Source of the DNA: Datnioides undecimradiatus
Taxonomy: Eukaryota > Chordata > Actinopteri > Lobotiformes > Datnioididae
Direction: 5' to 3'
Assembly (NCBI GenBank): GCA_008933995.1
Contig: WARS01000169.1
Location: 826,957 to 890,956 of the forward strand
DNA length: 64,000 nt
Positions 27,301 through 38,424 of the stretch are shown one piece after another. The notes beneath the pieces are model-generated. The model did not search any database. It was not told the DNA's origin and saw only the letters and a list, made by a program, of their open reading frames with translations. Each line of letters starts with the position of its first letter. The stretch's first letter is position 1. The position numbers and the translations under genes are program-made.

Positions 27301-30300
27301 GGGAGTAACGTTTTAGCATGTTGGCATTTAGCATTTTATGCACTGCACAATTATTTTTTATTACCTAGAACACATAAAATAAATTCAAATACATTTTTCG
27401 TTTCACATTGAATGACTTTACACTGGACTCTGAAACATCATTATTGATACTCAGTATTCTGTTTACATACTCACTACAACTACTTTATAGCCATATCACT
27501 ACCGTATCTAGGCTAAGCCAAATGTTTTGGTTTTAGCAGAGTGCTCCGTGACTCAGAGGCAGAGCGGACCACTTTTCAGGAGACTGGCGGTTTGATTCCC
27601 GATAATCGATCGATTATCTGTGTGTGAACGCTGTATGAATGACACAGTTTCCTTTCCCTTACAAACCATTTACCTTTTAGTCCGCTATCTGCACTATGTT
27701 CCTACACAGTCAACTCAAAAGAAAAGTAAAACTACTTACAATGTAATTTAAGTCTGTTTTATTCCCTCTACCCTACACATCCCCAGTTAGTATATTTCTG
27801 ATACCTCATATGAACAAACAGCAGCCTGACTGTTTGGCCGTGTGTGTTTCCTCCCTTGCCGGATTTAGCATGTGAATAATTTAAACAAGTTGCATTAGAC
27901 ATGATTGTGCATGACCTCACTTAAACTTCTCATCTTTTTAATGGTATCAAATGACATCAAATGGTTTCAAAGACCATACAACGGTGTTTACCTGATACAT
28001 TGTGTGCGTGGTGGTAAATTTAAGTTGTACGGTAGAAACGAGGTTAATCAAATATGATATTGCATGAGGACTTAGAAATACTACACCCAGGGCTTCTTAC
28101 AGCAGTGGAAAGGCGAGCGGCCAGGGTCATCTCCAGATTTCCTTTGAGTCCAACCAGTGCAGGCACCAGGATGAACACCTCTGTTATCACCTTAAACACC
28201 TCCCAGTGCTGCAACACACACATTAGGAAATACAAATTGTGTAAACATGTACACAGGGCTGCGCAAGAAACAAAGTACATGCAGAAATGCACAAAAATAC
28301 AGATCTTCTAGTTCTAACATCTCAGTACTGACATATAAATTTACATTCAAGTCATCGGTGTCATCTCCAACTTCCCAGAAGAACCCTCTGAACCCTTTGC
28401 CTCGCAGTTAAATAAGCTCATCACGTATTCTCGACTAACCCAGTAGCCTACTTTTCCCTTTTCCACATCTCTGAGCATCGTCGGACGCCACACCATAGCG
28501 CACAGGTTCAGTGGGTTCAGGAAACATACATTTCACAGTCGGCCTCATATTTTATGAGTACAGCTGGGGCTGGCAGCGCAAAGGTGGTTTATAGATCTCT
28601 AAAAAGATGCACATACAAAAGAACAAGGCAGCAGCTAAGAACAGAGTGATGTGGATCCAGGGAAGGCAAGGAGGGAATTAGAGATGAGAGGAAGGACTGA
28701 CAGGCTGGAAATGAGGATAAAGAAGGAAGAAGAGATAAAGGTTGTCATTCAAAACATTTCTCAGAGTAGAAAATACACCATGGAAGCATCAATATCATCA
28801 CTGGTTAAGTCAAACTTAAATGCTGGACGTAATGATTCGTCATTCAATAATTCAAAGTGTCAAAATGTGCCCCTGAATGAACTTGAAAAGATTCGTTTCT
28901 GCATTAAGCGCAGCTGCAATTAGCTTGAAGCACAATTAAAAAGGTACAGCCAATCATGGCTCTTAGCTAGATTGATTAGCCGAGATTATGAGCGCCTTGT
29001 TTAATCAGAAATGATTGGTGCAGTTGTATATGGGGTTATTTTTGTTTTTTAACCTGGGATCTATAGAGAGATGAGGCCAAAGTCAACCTGAAATCTCTGC
29101 CCTGTGGGTTTTGTTCTGAGAGCCTTGTGGTTAACTCCATTTGTCTATATTGGGGTGATAATTGAAAAACACCAAAAACAACATCATCAATATCATTGAT
29201 TATTACTCTCTCTGTTTTGACAACTGTTGTCGCATCATAATGACATCTATTTTCCATAAACCTAAGATCACTGTGTGTTCAGTGTTGTCAGCTCAAAAGA
29301 CACTCTTAGAAAGCAGAAGCAACAAAGTTTGAGGAATTAAAATAGAAATTTAACAACCTGGACCATATTTTTCCATGTTTCGGTGCCCAATTGACATCTG
29401 GAGAGAACAATTCTTGACATCGGTTCAGTATTTTACAAGCTGTTAGCTTTGCTGGGACATGAGCTACAATATACCACATAGGCCAATTGCACGCCGCTGA
29501 CTGGCTCTGCTTTTTCTTAAAACTGTCCGGCAAAATAAAAGCCAGCTCTGGCTCTTGGAGAAATTTTGCAAAGGTGCTCTGTTACAGGAAGGCAGCTGTG
29601 GAAACGTGAGCTTGAGCTGCTGTGGGAGTTTGTTGTTTTGGATGACAGAAATCGAAGCTTGGCATTATCGAAAAGATTATAAGTTGTAGCTCATAGCTGT
29701 TCAATTCCGAACTGTGGCAGCAAAATGTCACAGAACGCCTTCACCGGCTGCCTTTGTTGGAGACAGAAACGCTGACCCCCTGGCTAGTTGTGCTGCAAAT
29801 AGATGCAAACATTTCCGTTTGAACGCCAGACCCTTGGGTCTGCAGGGACCATTTCAACGAGGAAGACCTCTGCAATCCGAAGAATAGAAATCGTCTACCA
29901 AGGCACAACTTTCTGAAGAAAAAATGTGCATTAGCTCCACCCGCAAACACTGCAACCAACTTGTTATAAAGACACCTGCTATATAAAGAGCAGCTGGGGA
30001 GGTGCGATGTGGATGAGGTTTAAGGGGGTCAAGACAAAGCCACAAGAGGGTGGTAAACGGTAGAGGTGAGCTTTTTATGTGCTTGTGTGTGTGAGAGTGT
30101 GTGTCTATTTATACACTTGGCTCCCAGGTTCTGGACTGGTAGGTCTGATCTGACGTCTGTCATGTTGGGAGGCTATCTTGGGACATGGCCCACTTCTGCT
30201 TCTTACTGCTACTGCTGCTGCTTCAGTGTGATGGGCTGAGAGCCAGGAGAACTTTACGGTGTGCTACTCCAGTTCTCTCAGGAGAGAAAACAATTGTTTT

Positions 30301-33300
30301 GATACCTTTGCTGTTATTGTCATCATAATTGCTGATATTTATTCTCATCACCACTTAAGACTTAATGATTGCATCATCAGCATATGCATTTAGTTCTTTT
30401 CAGAACAGATCAAGACAAACTTTAGGTGAACACAAACGTAAGGAACATTGGAAACAGTGTGGCCGATAATTTCTCTCTAATGCAGCGTCTTCTATGTGAT
30501 ACCCGGATACCAAAGTTTCTCATACCTTTCCCTCTCTCTTTCCTCCTTCCTTTCATCCTCCAACCACTTATTAAATTAACTACTTGCTTTCATCCCAAAG
30601 CTCTCCCCTCCCTCCCGCTTCCAAATCTGATTTGAAAAGCTCCGAAAGGTAGACGTTACACAAGGCTCCCTCTGTGGAACAGGAAACAGCACCATCAAAG
30701 GAGGAGCAGTGCATTCATCCATCCAGTTATCTGTCTTTTTGTCAGGAGGCACTGCCTTCCAGCTTTCCTCCACCTGCGTGTTCCAACATTTGACCTCTAT
30801 CCAACACCTTAAAGTCACTCTCTGCCTCCCACTCTGCTGTTTATCAATTCTTCATACATCAATCGCCCATTCATCCATCCATGCCTGTCTGTATACACGG
30901 TATTCATTCATCCATGCCACCATGATAAACTCGTTGTGAGAACCAGTCCATCTAACCCCCCCATCCATTTAGCTGGGATGGTCAGTATCAAACCTTGACA
31001 CATCTATGGCACCAACCAAAATATGATTCAAATCCATATCTTGCAAAAATTCTTGTATGTCTACTCGTGTCAGTGTTGGACAGACATATCTTACACTTTA
31101 AATCCAATGCAACTGTCAGTACCAATTAAGATTATAGGATTCCTTTGAGAATCAGAATGAATAAGTGTGTAAGTCTGGGTAATTGACAAGCGGGGCGCAA
31201 GTTCGACTTTCCTGCAAGAAAGCGGATTGAGGTACCAACAAAGCTCTGTAATTAATGTTAAACACATCAATTACAATTATGAGATGAAGTCTTTTCACTA
31301 TATATTCTTTAAGTGTTAACTTGCCATAGCCTCAATCATTCCTTAACCTTAACATACTGAATGTGCGATTTGCCTCATAGAAAGTGGGAATGTTAACTAG
31401 CACTGCACAATCAGCCACAATATGTATTGTTTCTGTTGATATATTTGGGACAGTACGTCACATTGGAAAACTTTGGCTTCTAGTTGTTCTTTTCGTTGAA
31501 CTAAGGTTAAAAGTCTTGTTTTGGTATCAATATCGAAACTCGGTTTTCATAGTGACACAACTATCAAATTCTTGGGTTGTCATACTTGTATCAGGTCCAT
31601 AACAATACCAGCGGAGACCATCCCGAGCCCTGACACCAGGAAGGGCACTATAACCTGGGCAGCAATGAGCCAGGAGCTCTCTGGCAGGAATCCGTGCTCT
31701 GATCGAGTCAACTTCCATGTCACGCCACGTAACTTCTTGCCCTGATAGCGCAGCTCCAGCTCCAGACGAGTCACCACCATGTTGAACGACAGGTTACTTA
31801 AGCACTTAGTCCAGCGTATAGTTATCCCATGGTAACTGTGACTGAAACCGAAAAGGTAATGGAAAAGTCTGTATTAAGCTCAAAAGCTTCAACTCTAACT
31901 TGAGGGCAATGGAGCGTGGCATCTTTGGCCGCCCAGCGATGTGTCAGCAGTGATGAGGTATCCATCTGTCAGCACAATCGTAAACATCATTTCTTACTCA
32001 TAGGTCACAATCTTTATCTCCAAGCACAGATGTTCCACATCTGTTGTCAAAGTCTTGGTTTCACCAAACAGCCTTTTTTAAGTATAGGTTTGATGGCTTT
32101 GACATCCACACAAATGTTTAAGGGAATTAACTCAACAAAAAACCTCAATGTTCAGATTCCAATTAGTCCTGATTAAGCTCTCATCCATTCCAGAATCCAT
32201 TTGGTTTAGTTTGTGGTCTTTAAGTATTTATTAGATCAAGTCCACATTCCATTTGTTTCAGTCTAAAATCCGATTGATGTCCAGTGTAAAGGCACAGCTG
32301 TACCCGGCAAATGACTCTATCTCTCCCTGTGACAGCTGATTGACAGCTGAGAGAAGATGAGGACTAGTCCAAAAGGTCTCGCGAGTTCGAAGCAGCCGAA
32401 TCCCTTAATGTCCTTTCAGTTCCTCTCTCTTGGCAGCCTCACAATGAGGTTGAAGAGGGAAAAACAAAGAGAGCTTTGTGATGTCAAAGTGATCTCAAAA
32501 GGTCCGCTGACAAGATGCAGCAGCCGGCTTCTGGCAGGCAGGAGTGCTCTTTTCCTCTTGTCAGCATCAGGGTAGTCCTGCTCCCTCCACTCTGCTCTGC
32601 TCTGCTGTGACGTAGCAGAGAAAGAGGCAGGGCTGTCTGTGCTGCCCGACATGCAAACTCATGAGGGAAACGACTGGCTCACCACCTCGCGGCTCACCCC
32701 CTCTCTCTATTTCTTGCTGCGTGTCTGCCTCTCATCCTACCTCCCCCTCTCCATGTGACATCCCGCTCTCTACGTCGACTGGTCTCGCTGCGTTTCTCCC
32801 TCTCTCACCCGTCTTTCTGTAGTCTCTCTCTTTCCACATAGTGACTCATTCTTTCTCTCCATCCATGCCATCCTTCTCTACCTCCAGTCCACCTGCTATA
32901 TCTGCACTGTGATTCTTCTGTCATAGGCCCTGGTACTGTATCTTCTCATTCTGTTGCACCATGCGAACATGTACTTATCTACGTACTAAAACACTGCCCA
33001 GCTTACATGAAGCTGCCCTGAGCTAAAATGTGGACCTCAGAGCATTTTTCAGGTCAGAGGAATCATAAAATCATACAAGCTTGCTTTTACAATGCTGTCA
33101 TGTTTCCTTTTTAGTGACGGTAATAGTTATGTTTCTTAGTATTATCAAATCATAAAACTGATTCAGACTTCCTTCAGTATAGTGTTTTAAAACTACTTCT
33201 TTGTCTCAATGTCTCTTTTAAGCTCTATTTTCTTTTTCAGAGAAACCAAGCTGCTTAAATAGGAAATGCAGTGGTTTACCTAAGCACTTTCCTAAAGTTC

Positions 33301-36291
33301 AATTAAATTCAAAACAGCAGAGACCAAGACATACTGGGTTTTAGTCCCTGCTACAGGTCCAAAGTGAAGATCCTACAAGTCCCATAATGCAAATCAACAA
33401 CATCTTTTCTCTAGACAACCCTAATGACATCACCAGGGTTGTTTTTTCAGCTAGCTAGCTAGCTCCTCTACGGCCACTGATTAACCAGTTCTCATCGTGG
33501 TGATTAAACCTCATTTCATATGGAAAATCAGTGTATTTACTTTTAATTAAAAAAAAGGTTAAGAATGGTAACCAAGCAAACCGCCACTACTGCAGCTGCA
33601 CTATACATTTCACACAGATACAGTTTTTACTGTTTTAGCCGCAGTTTTATCAGATATCCGTCCAGGAAAGCTGTGACATCTTGTGAACACAGTCGCAAAC
33701 ACAACTGAAAAATGGTTAGAATGTAAAACACTTTCACTAAAATTTGTACCAGTTCAAGGAAAATGACTGACTGTCAGCTCAAAGGCAAAACCCACAGGTC
33801 GTTGATACATGAAACGTATTTCACTTTAATTTAATCCATTCAATGCCAACAAAAGCTTTCCGCCTGCTGGGTATGAAATTCAAATTGTCCAAAAAATCAG
33901 AGATTGCACATTTGTGGATTTTTTAATTATATGTCACAGGTAATACTGAGTTCAAACTGCTATGCAAAACTCTGTGGAGATTAGAAAAAACTATTTTTTT
34001 TTAAATCCACAGCAGTGATTAGAGTCTGCAAAATGGGTTTTTTTGCCCTGATTTCTTCTATTGGAGGGTCAACTGCGGTCTGTGATTAACCCGAGGGTCA
34101 TGTGACATTGGCAGATGCACACTTTTCATTTGCTCTCTCACATACACAGTTTTTCTCTTTCACCAACTGCACGCAGTGAATTAATATAATGAATGTAGTC
34201 TTCGGCTGTCCAAGGCTCTTGGTTTTATGTTGTTAGCGTTCGGCACATTAACAGTATATAACACCTCTGGCTTCAGAGAGGCTGACCAGCTATGGACGCC
34301 TTCAGGTTTAAATATACCACAGAACTAATATTCACAGAGGACATCACCAGGTGAGTTATTTTGGTGTAATGATGATCAGCAGTAGTTTGGGAAGGTGCTT
34401 GAAGGCCCACGAGTGCATCTCAGTCCAACAAGTAACGTCGTAACGGAGGCGTTATGAAATGTATTTGCATAATTGTGCAATGCAGAGCCATAACATAAAA
34501 ATAAAGCAACGGCAAGCCACATGGACCAAAAACAGAAAATGCCAGTGGGCCAACAGGATGTGGCACATAACATGTGGCATATAAGTTGTAGGTATGACAA
34601 CAAGGGCTGTTTAGACAAGATCTACAACCAGAACAGGCTGCAGTAGCAGTTGCTAATAGAGTGGCATTCCTGTATTTATCTCCTTACAGAAAAAGCTACT
34701 CTCAGTGTCCTTCTACTGTCCCCTCTGCTTTGGAACACAGCACTCAGCCAGAATCATGACTAATCATCCTCCATCAGACGCAGGGTAAAGGATACCGGAG
34801 AGGAGAGGGTGGATGAAATACTGATGAGCAACAGATGGAGCGAAGGGTAGGAGCAACGTGAGGAGGGACGTGGGTTTATCATTGGAGGAGAGAGCCGGAG
34901 AAACAGGTAGCAGCTAATCATTAAGCAGGCAGCAGCTAATCATTAAGCAGGCAGCAGCAACTCTGGTTTGCCGCGACACAGCTAGCTGCAGGACAAATGC
35001 AGGGTAACGGCCGGCAGAGGGTAGAGACACAATGGGACCGCACATGCGCACAGATACCCACACCGTATCAATTAAAAGACAAAGACTGTTGGCGAGACAC
35101 ACAAACACACTCCGACTACTCACAGGGCTATGTGATGACACAGAGCAGAGAACCTTTGGATAATTCCAGCTCAGACAGAGTCCCTCTAAACCTCGACTTA
35201 TAAAAACATTGTTCCATTACATTAATTGCCACGACCTTACTTTGCAACAGACTGACAGAAACAAGGACCATCTAACTTCCTGTGTGTTTTCCAGCAGCGA
35301 GGAAGTTCTCACCTGCAATATTGTGTCTTTTAAATTGAAGTGGGAATGCTTGCGACCAACTGGCGTCTGCTTTTTAGCAAACAGTAACACAACTGTGGGA
35401 TGTTGCTGCATTACAGTTTGATAAAACAGTTTGCTACATTATCGTGTTGTTATAGGTAACAGGTCAGGCTGCTTTCATGATGTGTATATGATGCAGAAGT
35501 AGGCTGTTCAAGAGGTGGGCTAACACAATAGTCTGTCTTTGAAAGAAGCTCAGGGGAGAGTCAACCATTGAGACCATTTGAGAGAGGAAACAATTTGTGT
35601 CTGTTTAAGTTTTAATGAATCAGGATTTTAGCAGGATTCTAGCAGGCTCATTATTTCAAACCCTCCTGTTGTTCCCAACTTTTAGAAACTTATAACAGCT
35701 CATGTGTTTGATCAAGACCGAGACCTTTGACTCGTGTTTAGTGTTGCCTGTAACAGAGACTGGAAATCAAGAAGCAAAAGTTCAAATTGTCCAAACTAAA
35801 TGGCCAGGTAATGTCGATAAACAAGGGAACTACTACAAACTAACAGTGTTAACCAGCTGACAGCTTTGCTTTACAAGTTACTGCAGATAAAACATGTTCC
35901 ACCTATCCAATATCTGGGGAAATGATTGGAGAGTAATGTGTATCCTTTATCAATTAAACCCGAAATATATAATGCCACTCACCTGCACACTGTCCAGCAC
36001 CATGCCGGCCATCACCATGCCCATCCCGGCCAGCAGGTAGGGAAAAAGCACCTGAAGACAGATAGCAATGGACGACTCCTCCTCCAGTTTGGCGACGTGC
36101 ACTTTGGGCTTCTCCTCTGCCGGCTTTTTGGGAGGAGGCTGGGGCACAGGCGGTAAGAGGAGGTCATCCTCGCTGTCTAAGGTGCCTCTCAGGCGGGGAG
36201 TGGGACTCCCGCCCGGGCTCTTCCCCTTGGAGCGGGACTTTTTGTTCTTCTTCCTCTGGCGGGTCTGTTGTGGTTTTTCCTCACCGGGCAT
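18176..36291 (-). CDS. slc41a3: Solute carrier family 41 member 3 (magnesium transporter), complete coding set
   Basis: Ten exons join with matching phases: 36291-35983, 28208-28101, 27088-27017, 26767-26623, 25117-24971, 24185-24041, 23953-23874, 20416-20282, 19442-19294 and 18349-18176. They make 487 residues (human SLC41A3: 507). SLC41 proteins are Na+-coupled Mg2+ transporters with two MgtE-type halves; A3 has been linked to mitochondrial Mg2+ efflux. The first half shows [17 protein letters not shown] and [18 protein letters not shown]; the second shows [18 protein letters not shown] and [20 protein letters not shown]. The HWPNPC motif after PGVLP and the [11 protein letters not shown] exon match A3 and not A1 or A2. 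The gene is convergent with chst13. A second first exon (31586-31780) may give a 449-residue form. Confidence 0.93.
19294..19442 (-). CDS. slc41a3: slc41a3 exon 9
   Basis: Starts two bases into a codon after acceptor cgtcccccag and ends CAG|gtaaac. It encodes [20 protein letters not shown] and a second hydrophobic stretch ending CYLCAALLQ, two membrane segments of the second half. Confidence 0.93.
20282..20416 (-). CDS. slc41a3: slc41a3 exon 8
   Basis: Acceptor cctgggcag, donor TCAG|gtaaca. It encodes [18 protein letters not shown] then [26 protein letters not shown] is the signature of the second MgtE half, and WPNPC points to A3 within the family. Confidence 0.93.
21815..22025 (+). repeat. 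tRNA-derived SINE copy
   Basis: The head TGGCTGTGGCTCGGAGACAG and the B-box-like GGTTCAATTCC (21861-21871) are tRNA-derived. The body CATGTCGAAGTGTCCTTGGC and CTGAACCCCAAATTG (21912-21926) and the tail with GTGCCTTAAGTACAGTCAC follow. CTGAACCCCAAATTG recurs exactly at 59866-59880. This is the standard layout of a common fish SINE. It sits in the slc41a3 intron between exons 7 and 8. Confidence 0.75.
23577..23594. repeat. Poly(C) tract, 18 bases
   Basis: An uninterrupted run of C inside a slc41a3 intron. Length is likely variable between individuals and prone to assembly error. Confidence 0.9.
23874..23953 (-). CDS. slc41a3: slc41a3 exon 7
   Basis: Acceptor gatttgcag, donor AATG|gtaagc. It encodes [13 protein letters not shown] and [10 protein letters not shown]. 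It starts one base from the end of a codon and ends one base into the next, matching its neighbours. Confidence 0.92.
24041..24185 (-). CDS. slc41a3: slc41a3 exon 6
   Basis: Acceptor cgtcccacag, donor AGCAG|gtaaac. It encodes [19 protein letters not shown] and [13 protein letters not shown], equivalent to the loop and membrane segments linking the two MgtE halves. Confidence 0.9.
24971..25117 (-). CDS. slc41a3: slc41a3 exon 5
   Basis: Acceptor ctgtcctcacag, donor ATAG|gtgagg. It encodes [20 protein letters not shown] and [35 protein letters not shown] is the strongest SLC41 signature and carries acidic residues thought to take part in Mg2+ handling. Confidence 0.95.
26623..26767 (-). CDS. 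slc41a3: slc41a3 exon 4
   Basis: Acceptor ctctgcag, donor TTAG|gtgagc. It encodes [20 protein letters not shown] and [16 protein letters not shown], two membrane segments. Confidence 0.93.
27017..27088 (-). CDS. slc41a3: slc41a3 exon 3 (24 codons)
   Basis: Acceptor tgttcacag, donor ATACAG|gtaaca, phase 0 at both ends. It encodes [20 protein letters not shown], matching ANTGQIDDP..SNLALIQ in human SLC41A3. Recognised by homology because it is too short to show as an ORF. Confidence 0.93.
27545..27660 (+). repeat. Truncated SINE head
   Basis: AGAGGCAGAGCGGACCAC and B-box-like GGTTTGATTCC (27589-27599) match the head of the SINE at 21.8 kb, followed by TGTGTGTGAACGCTGTATGAATG from its tail. 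The central body is missing. Confidence 0.6.
28101..28208 (-). CDS. slc41a3: slc41a3 exon 2
   Basis: Acceptor gtgttgcag, donor GCT|gtaaga, phase 0 at both ends, 36 residues from [12 protein letters not shown] to LAARLSTA. It carries the GLKGNLEM motif. Either candidate first exon can splice to it without a frame change. Confidence 0.95.
31586..31780 (-). CDS. slc41a3: slc41a3 alternative first exon (1b)
   Basis: A 65-codon frame from ATG (31780-31778) ends ATACAA|gtatga in phase 0. It encodes a charged tail, then [20 protein letters not shown] and [13 protein letters not shown]. This aligns with the membrane-segment-1 part of exon 1a ([20 protein letters not shown]) and with human SLC41A3 (IGLQVTVPFMFAGLGLSWAG). 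The two exons therefore encode the same part of the protein and are probably mutually exclusive. The donor (gtatga) is weaker than others in the gene. The frame stays open upstream past a possible acceptor (cggtttcag) near 31842, so it could be an internal exon with a start elsewhere. Confidence 0.7.
35983..36291 (-). CDS. slc41a3: slc41a3 first coding exon (1a)
   Basis: 103 codons from ATG (36291-36289) to GTGCAG|gtgagt. The N-terminal 70 residues are hydrophilic and basic, then acidic and proline-rich ([26 protein letters not shown]). Membrane segment 1 follows ([20 protein letters not shown]) and ends AGMVLDSVQ. The frame stays open 5' to an acceptor-like ctgtgtccccag at about 36336, so a non-coding exon probably lies upstream. 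Confidence 0.88.
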
Positions 36292-36611
36292 GATGGCGAA
36301 GGTGGCTGTGACGACCCGGGCAGCGTTGGCTTAACCTGGGGACACAGAATAAAATGGGACATTTGGTGGATCAGATTTATTTTATCACAGCTGTGCCCCT
36401 CTTTCTACACGCAAACTGACAAAAATCAGTTAAAGCTTAAGAGATAAGACTAATCTAAATCTGTCTGTGTGTTACTAAACAAATATATCCTTTGACATCT
36501 TGAATTCATCAGACTTTAACTTCATTTTACTCTTACAGTAACCTGGTCACCTAGCAGCAGGGTTTAGCTAACACTCCTGTTCAGGGTTCACCGTGTGTCA
36601 TCAAAATCATT

Positions 36612-36640
36612 GACCCCCCCCAAAATCATTGGGGGGGGTC
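36612..36640. repeat. GC stem-loop (10-bp perfect arms)
   Basis: GACCCCCCCC, a 9-base loop AAAATCATT, then GGGGGGGGTC. It lies a few hundred bases upstream of slc41a3 exon 1a on that gene's strand. The loop sequence AAAATCATTG also occurs directly before the left arm. Confidence 0.85.
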
Positions 36641-38373
36641 TCAGCCTTGAAAGTTGTTGAAAATGAACATAAATAGACACGGGTCATTGAAAGTGCTTGA
36701 ATTAATACATTTTGTGCTAGATCAGATACTGAGGTTACTTAGATTTTACCTGTTAATGGCACTGAATTGGGTCTGAAAGGTCTGAAAGCTTTTAATGTTA
36801 CAGATGGTGTCAGAACAACCAGTGCACAATACGACAATGTCACACACAGAGAAGAAGCGCAGACACCTTTACCTGGACGCCTTTTCAGGCTCCAAACCAC
36901 GTACACAAGTGGTAAAATGCACTTGTGTGCAAATGCAGAGTCTCTGCTGCACACAACTCCCATTTTCAATAGATAGGGCCGTTAAGTTGGGTAACACAAC
37001 TGTCCCAACACAGGAAACCTGTTTATTGTCTATGTTTACTCTGATTTTCAATACAAAGTGTTTTTCTGTGATTTGGGCTGCGCTGGTGAAACTCTTCCGT
37101 GTTCTATTACTTTTTGCACATGGCCATACGCACACAATGCAATCTCAGCAGACAGACACGCCGGCAGTGTTGATAACGTGGATCCTTACTTTTCACATGC
37201 TTTCACACTGAATCCCTGTTGTTATAACGGAGTCCATGCATGGCAGTAAAACCGAATGTCTGTGTGACATCCAGTCCCACATCTGTTTACACACACTAGA
37301 GATGATGATGATCCAGTCGGTGTCAATCAAACCCAAAACACTAAAACAACTCCAGCCTACTGACGCCCAAAGCGAGTATACAAAATCTCGGCACGGCAGA
37401 GTCCCGGAAATCTCGCGCGATGTCCAAATTTATCTGCAGGTCCACGAGACGCGAATCAGAGCGATTAAATGTATAAGTATCTTTTGTTGACACGCATACC
37501 GCCACTGGAGGCTGCCATGTGTACATACCATAATACTATTACCCCGGTAACCACGGTTACACAACTAGGCGCTTTCTGATTGGATACACGCTAGGAGCAG
37601 GGTGTAGGCCCGCCTCCCAGTGGGGAAAGCGTGGAGCTGCACGAATTTGGGGTAGTTCAGTTGAAACTTAGGTTGGGTGTTCACTGTGCAAGTTGTGTTT
37701 TATTATTTATGTAAGTTACAAAGAAGAAATGCACAGTTTTCAAGTTGTGATGTCAGAACCGATCAAATCTTTAGCACCATGAACTCACAGGCCGAGGGAT
37801 CCAAACCTTTACACATCAATGACTTTAAAACAGAGCATACTGAACATATAAGCAGTTTGGTTTTGTGGAAATTAGAATGAGAAAAACTGGATTCATAATA
37901 TGCGAAGAACACCTATAATCAATGATTTTGCTGGCAACCCTCCAGTAGCCAGACCTCCTAGGGGAAACAACTATTACTGAGAGCCAACATTGATAGAAGG
38001 AGAGCTGCTTACATGTCGCAGGAAATCCATGTCTTCATTATAAACGTCTGCCAGAGTCAGTCAACATACACCCAGTAACTTATGCACGAAAAGCACATTG
38101 CTGCTGACTCTCTGGTTTAAACCTACGTAACACACATGTTAAGGTAAAACTCTGTATCAGAGGCTTAGATGTGATCTGTCGTCCTTACCTTTGTGTCCAG
38201 AGCTTGTGAGGGTGAGTGTGTGCACAGCCACCGTGTAACTGTGTGTATGCCTGCTATGCTGTGTGTATGGGAGTGTAAATGTCTATTTTAGGGCTATCTG
38301 TGCATTCAGCTTTCTGTTTGCTCTTGCATTTTTGAACGTATGTTTGTGCGTTAAGCTCACCGGGTGTATGCAT

Positions 38374-38376
<3 letters not shown>

Positions 38377-38422
<46 letters not shown>
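38377..38422. repeat. (TG)n microsatellite, about 23 units
   Basis: A near-perfect TG run, followed by a shorter GTGTGTGTG block near 38432-38441. Open frames of Val-Cys or Thr-His repeats through it are artefacts. Confidence 0.95.
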
Positions 38423-38424
<2 letters not shown>

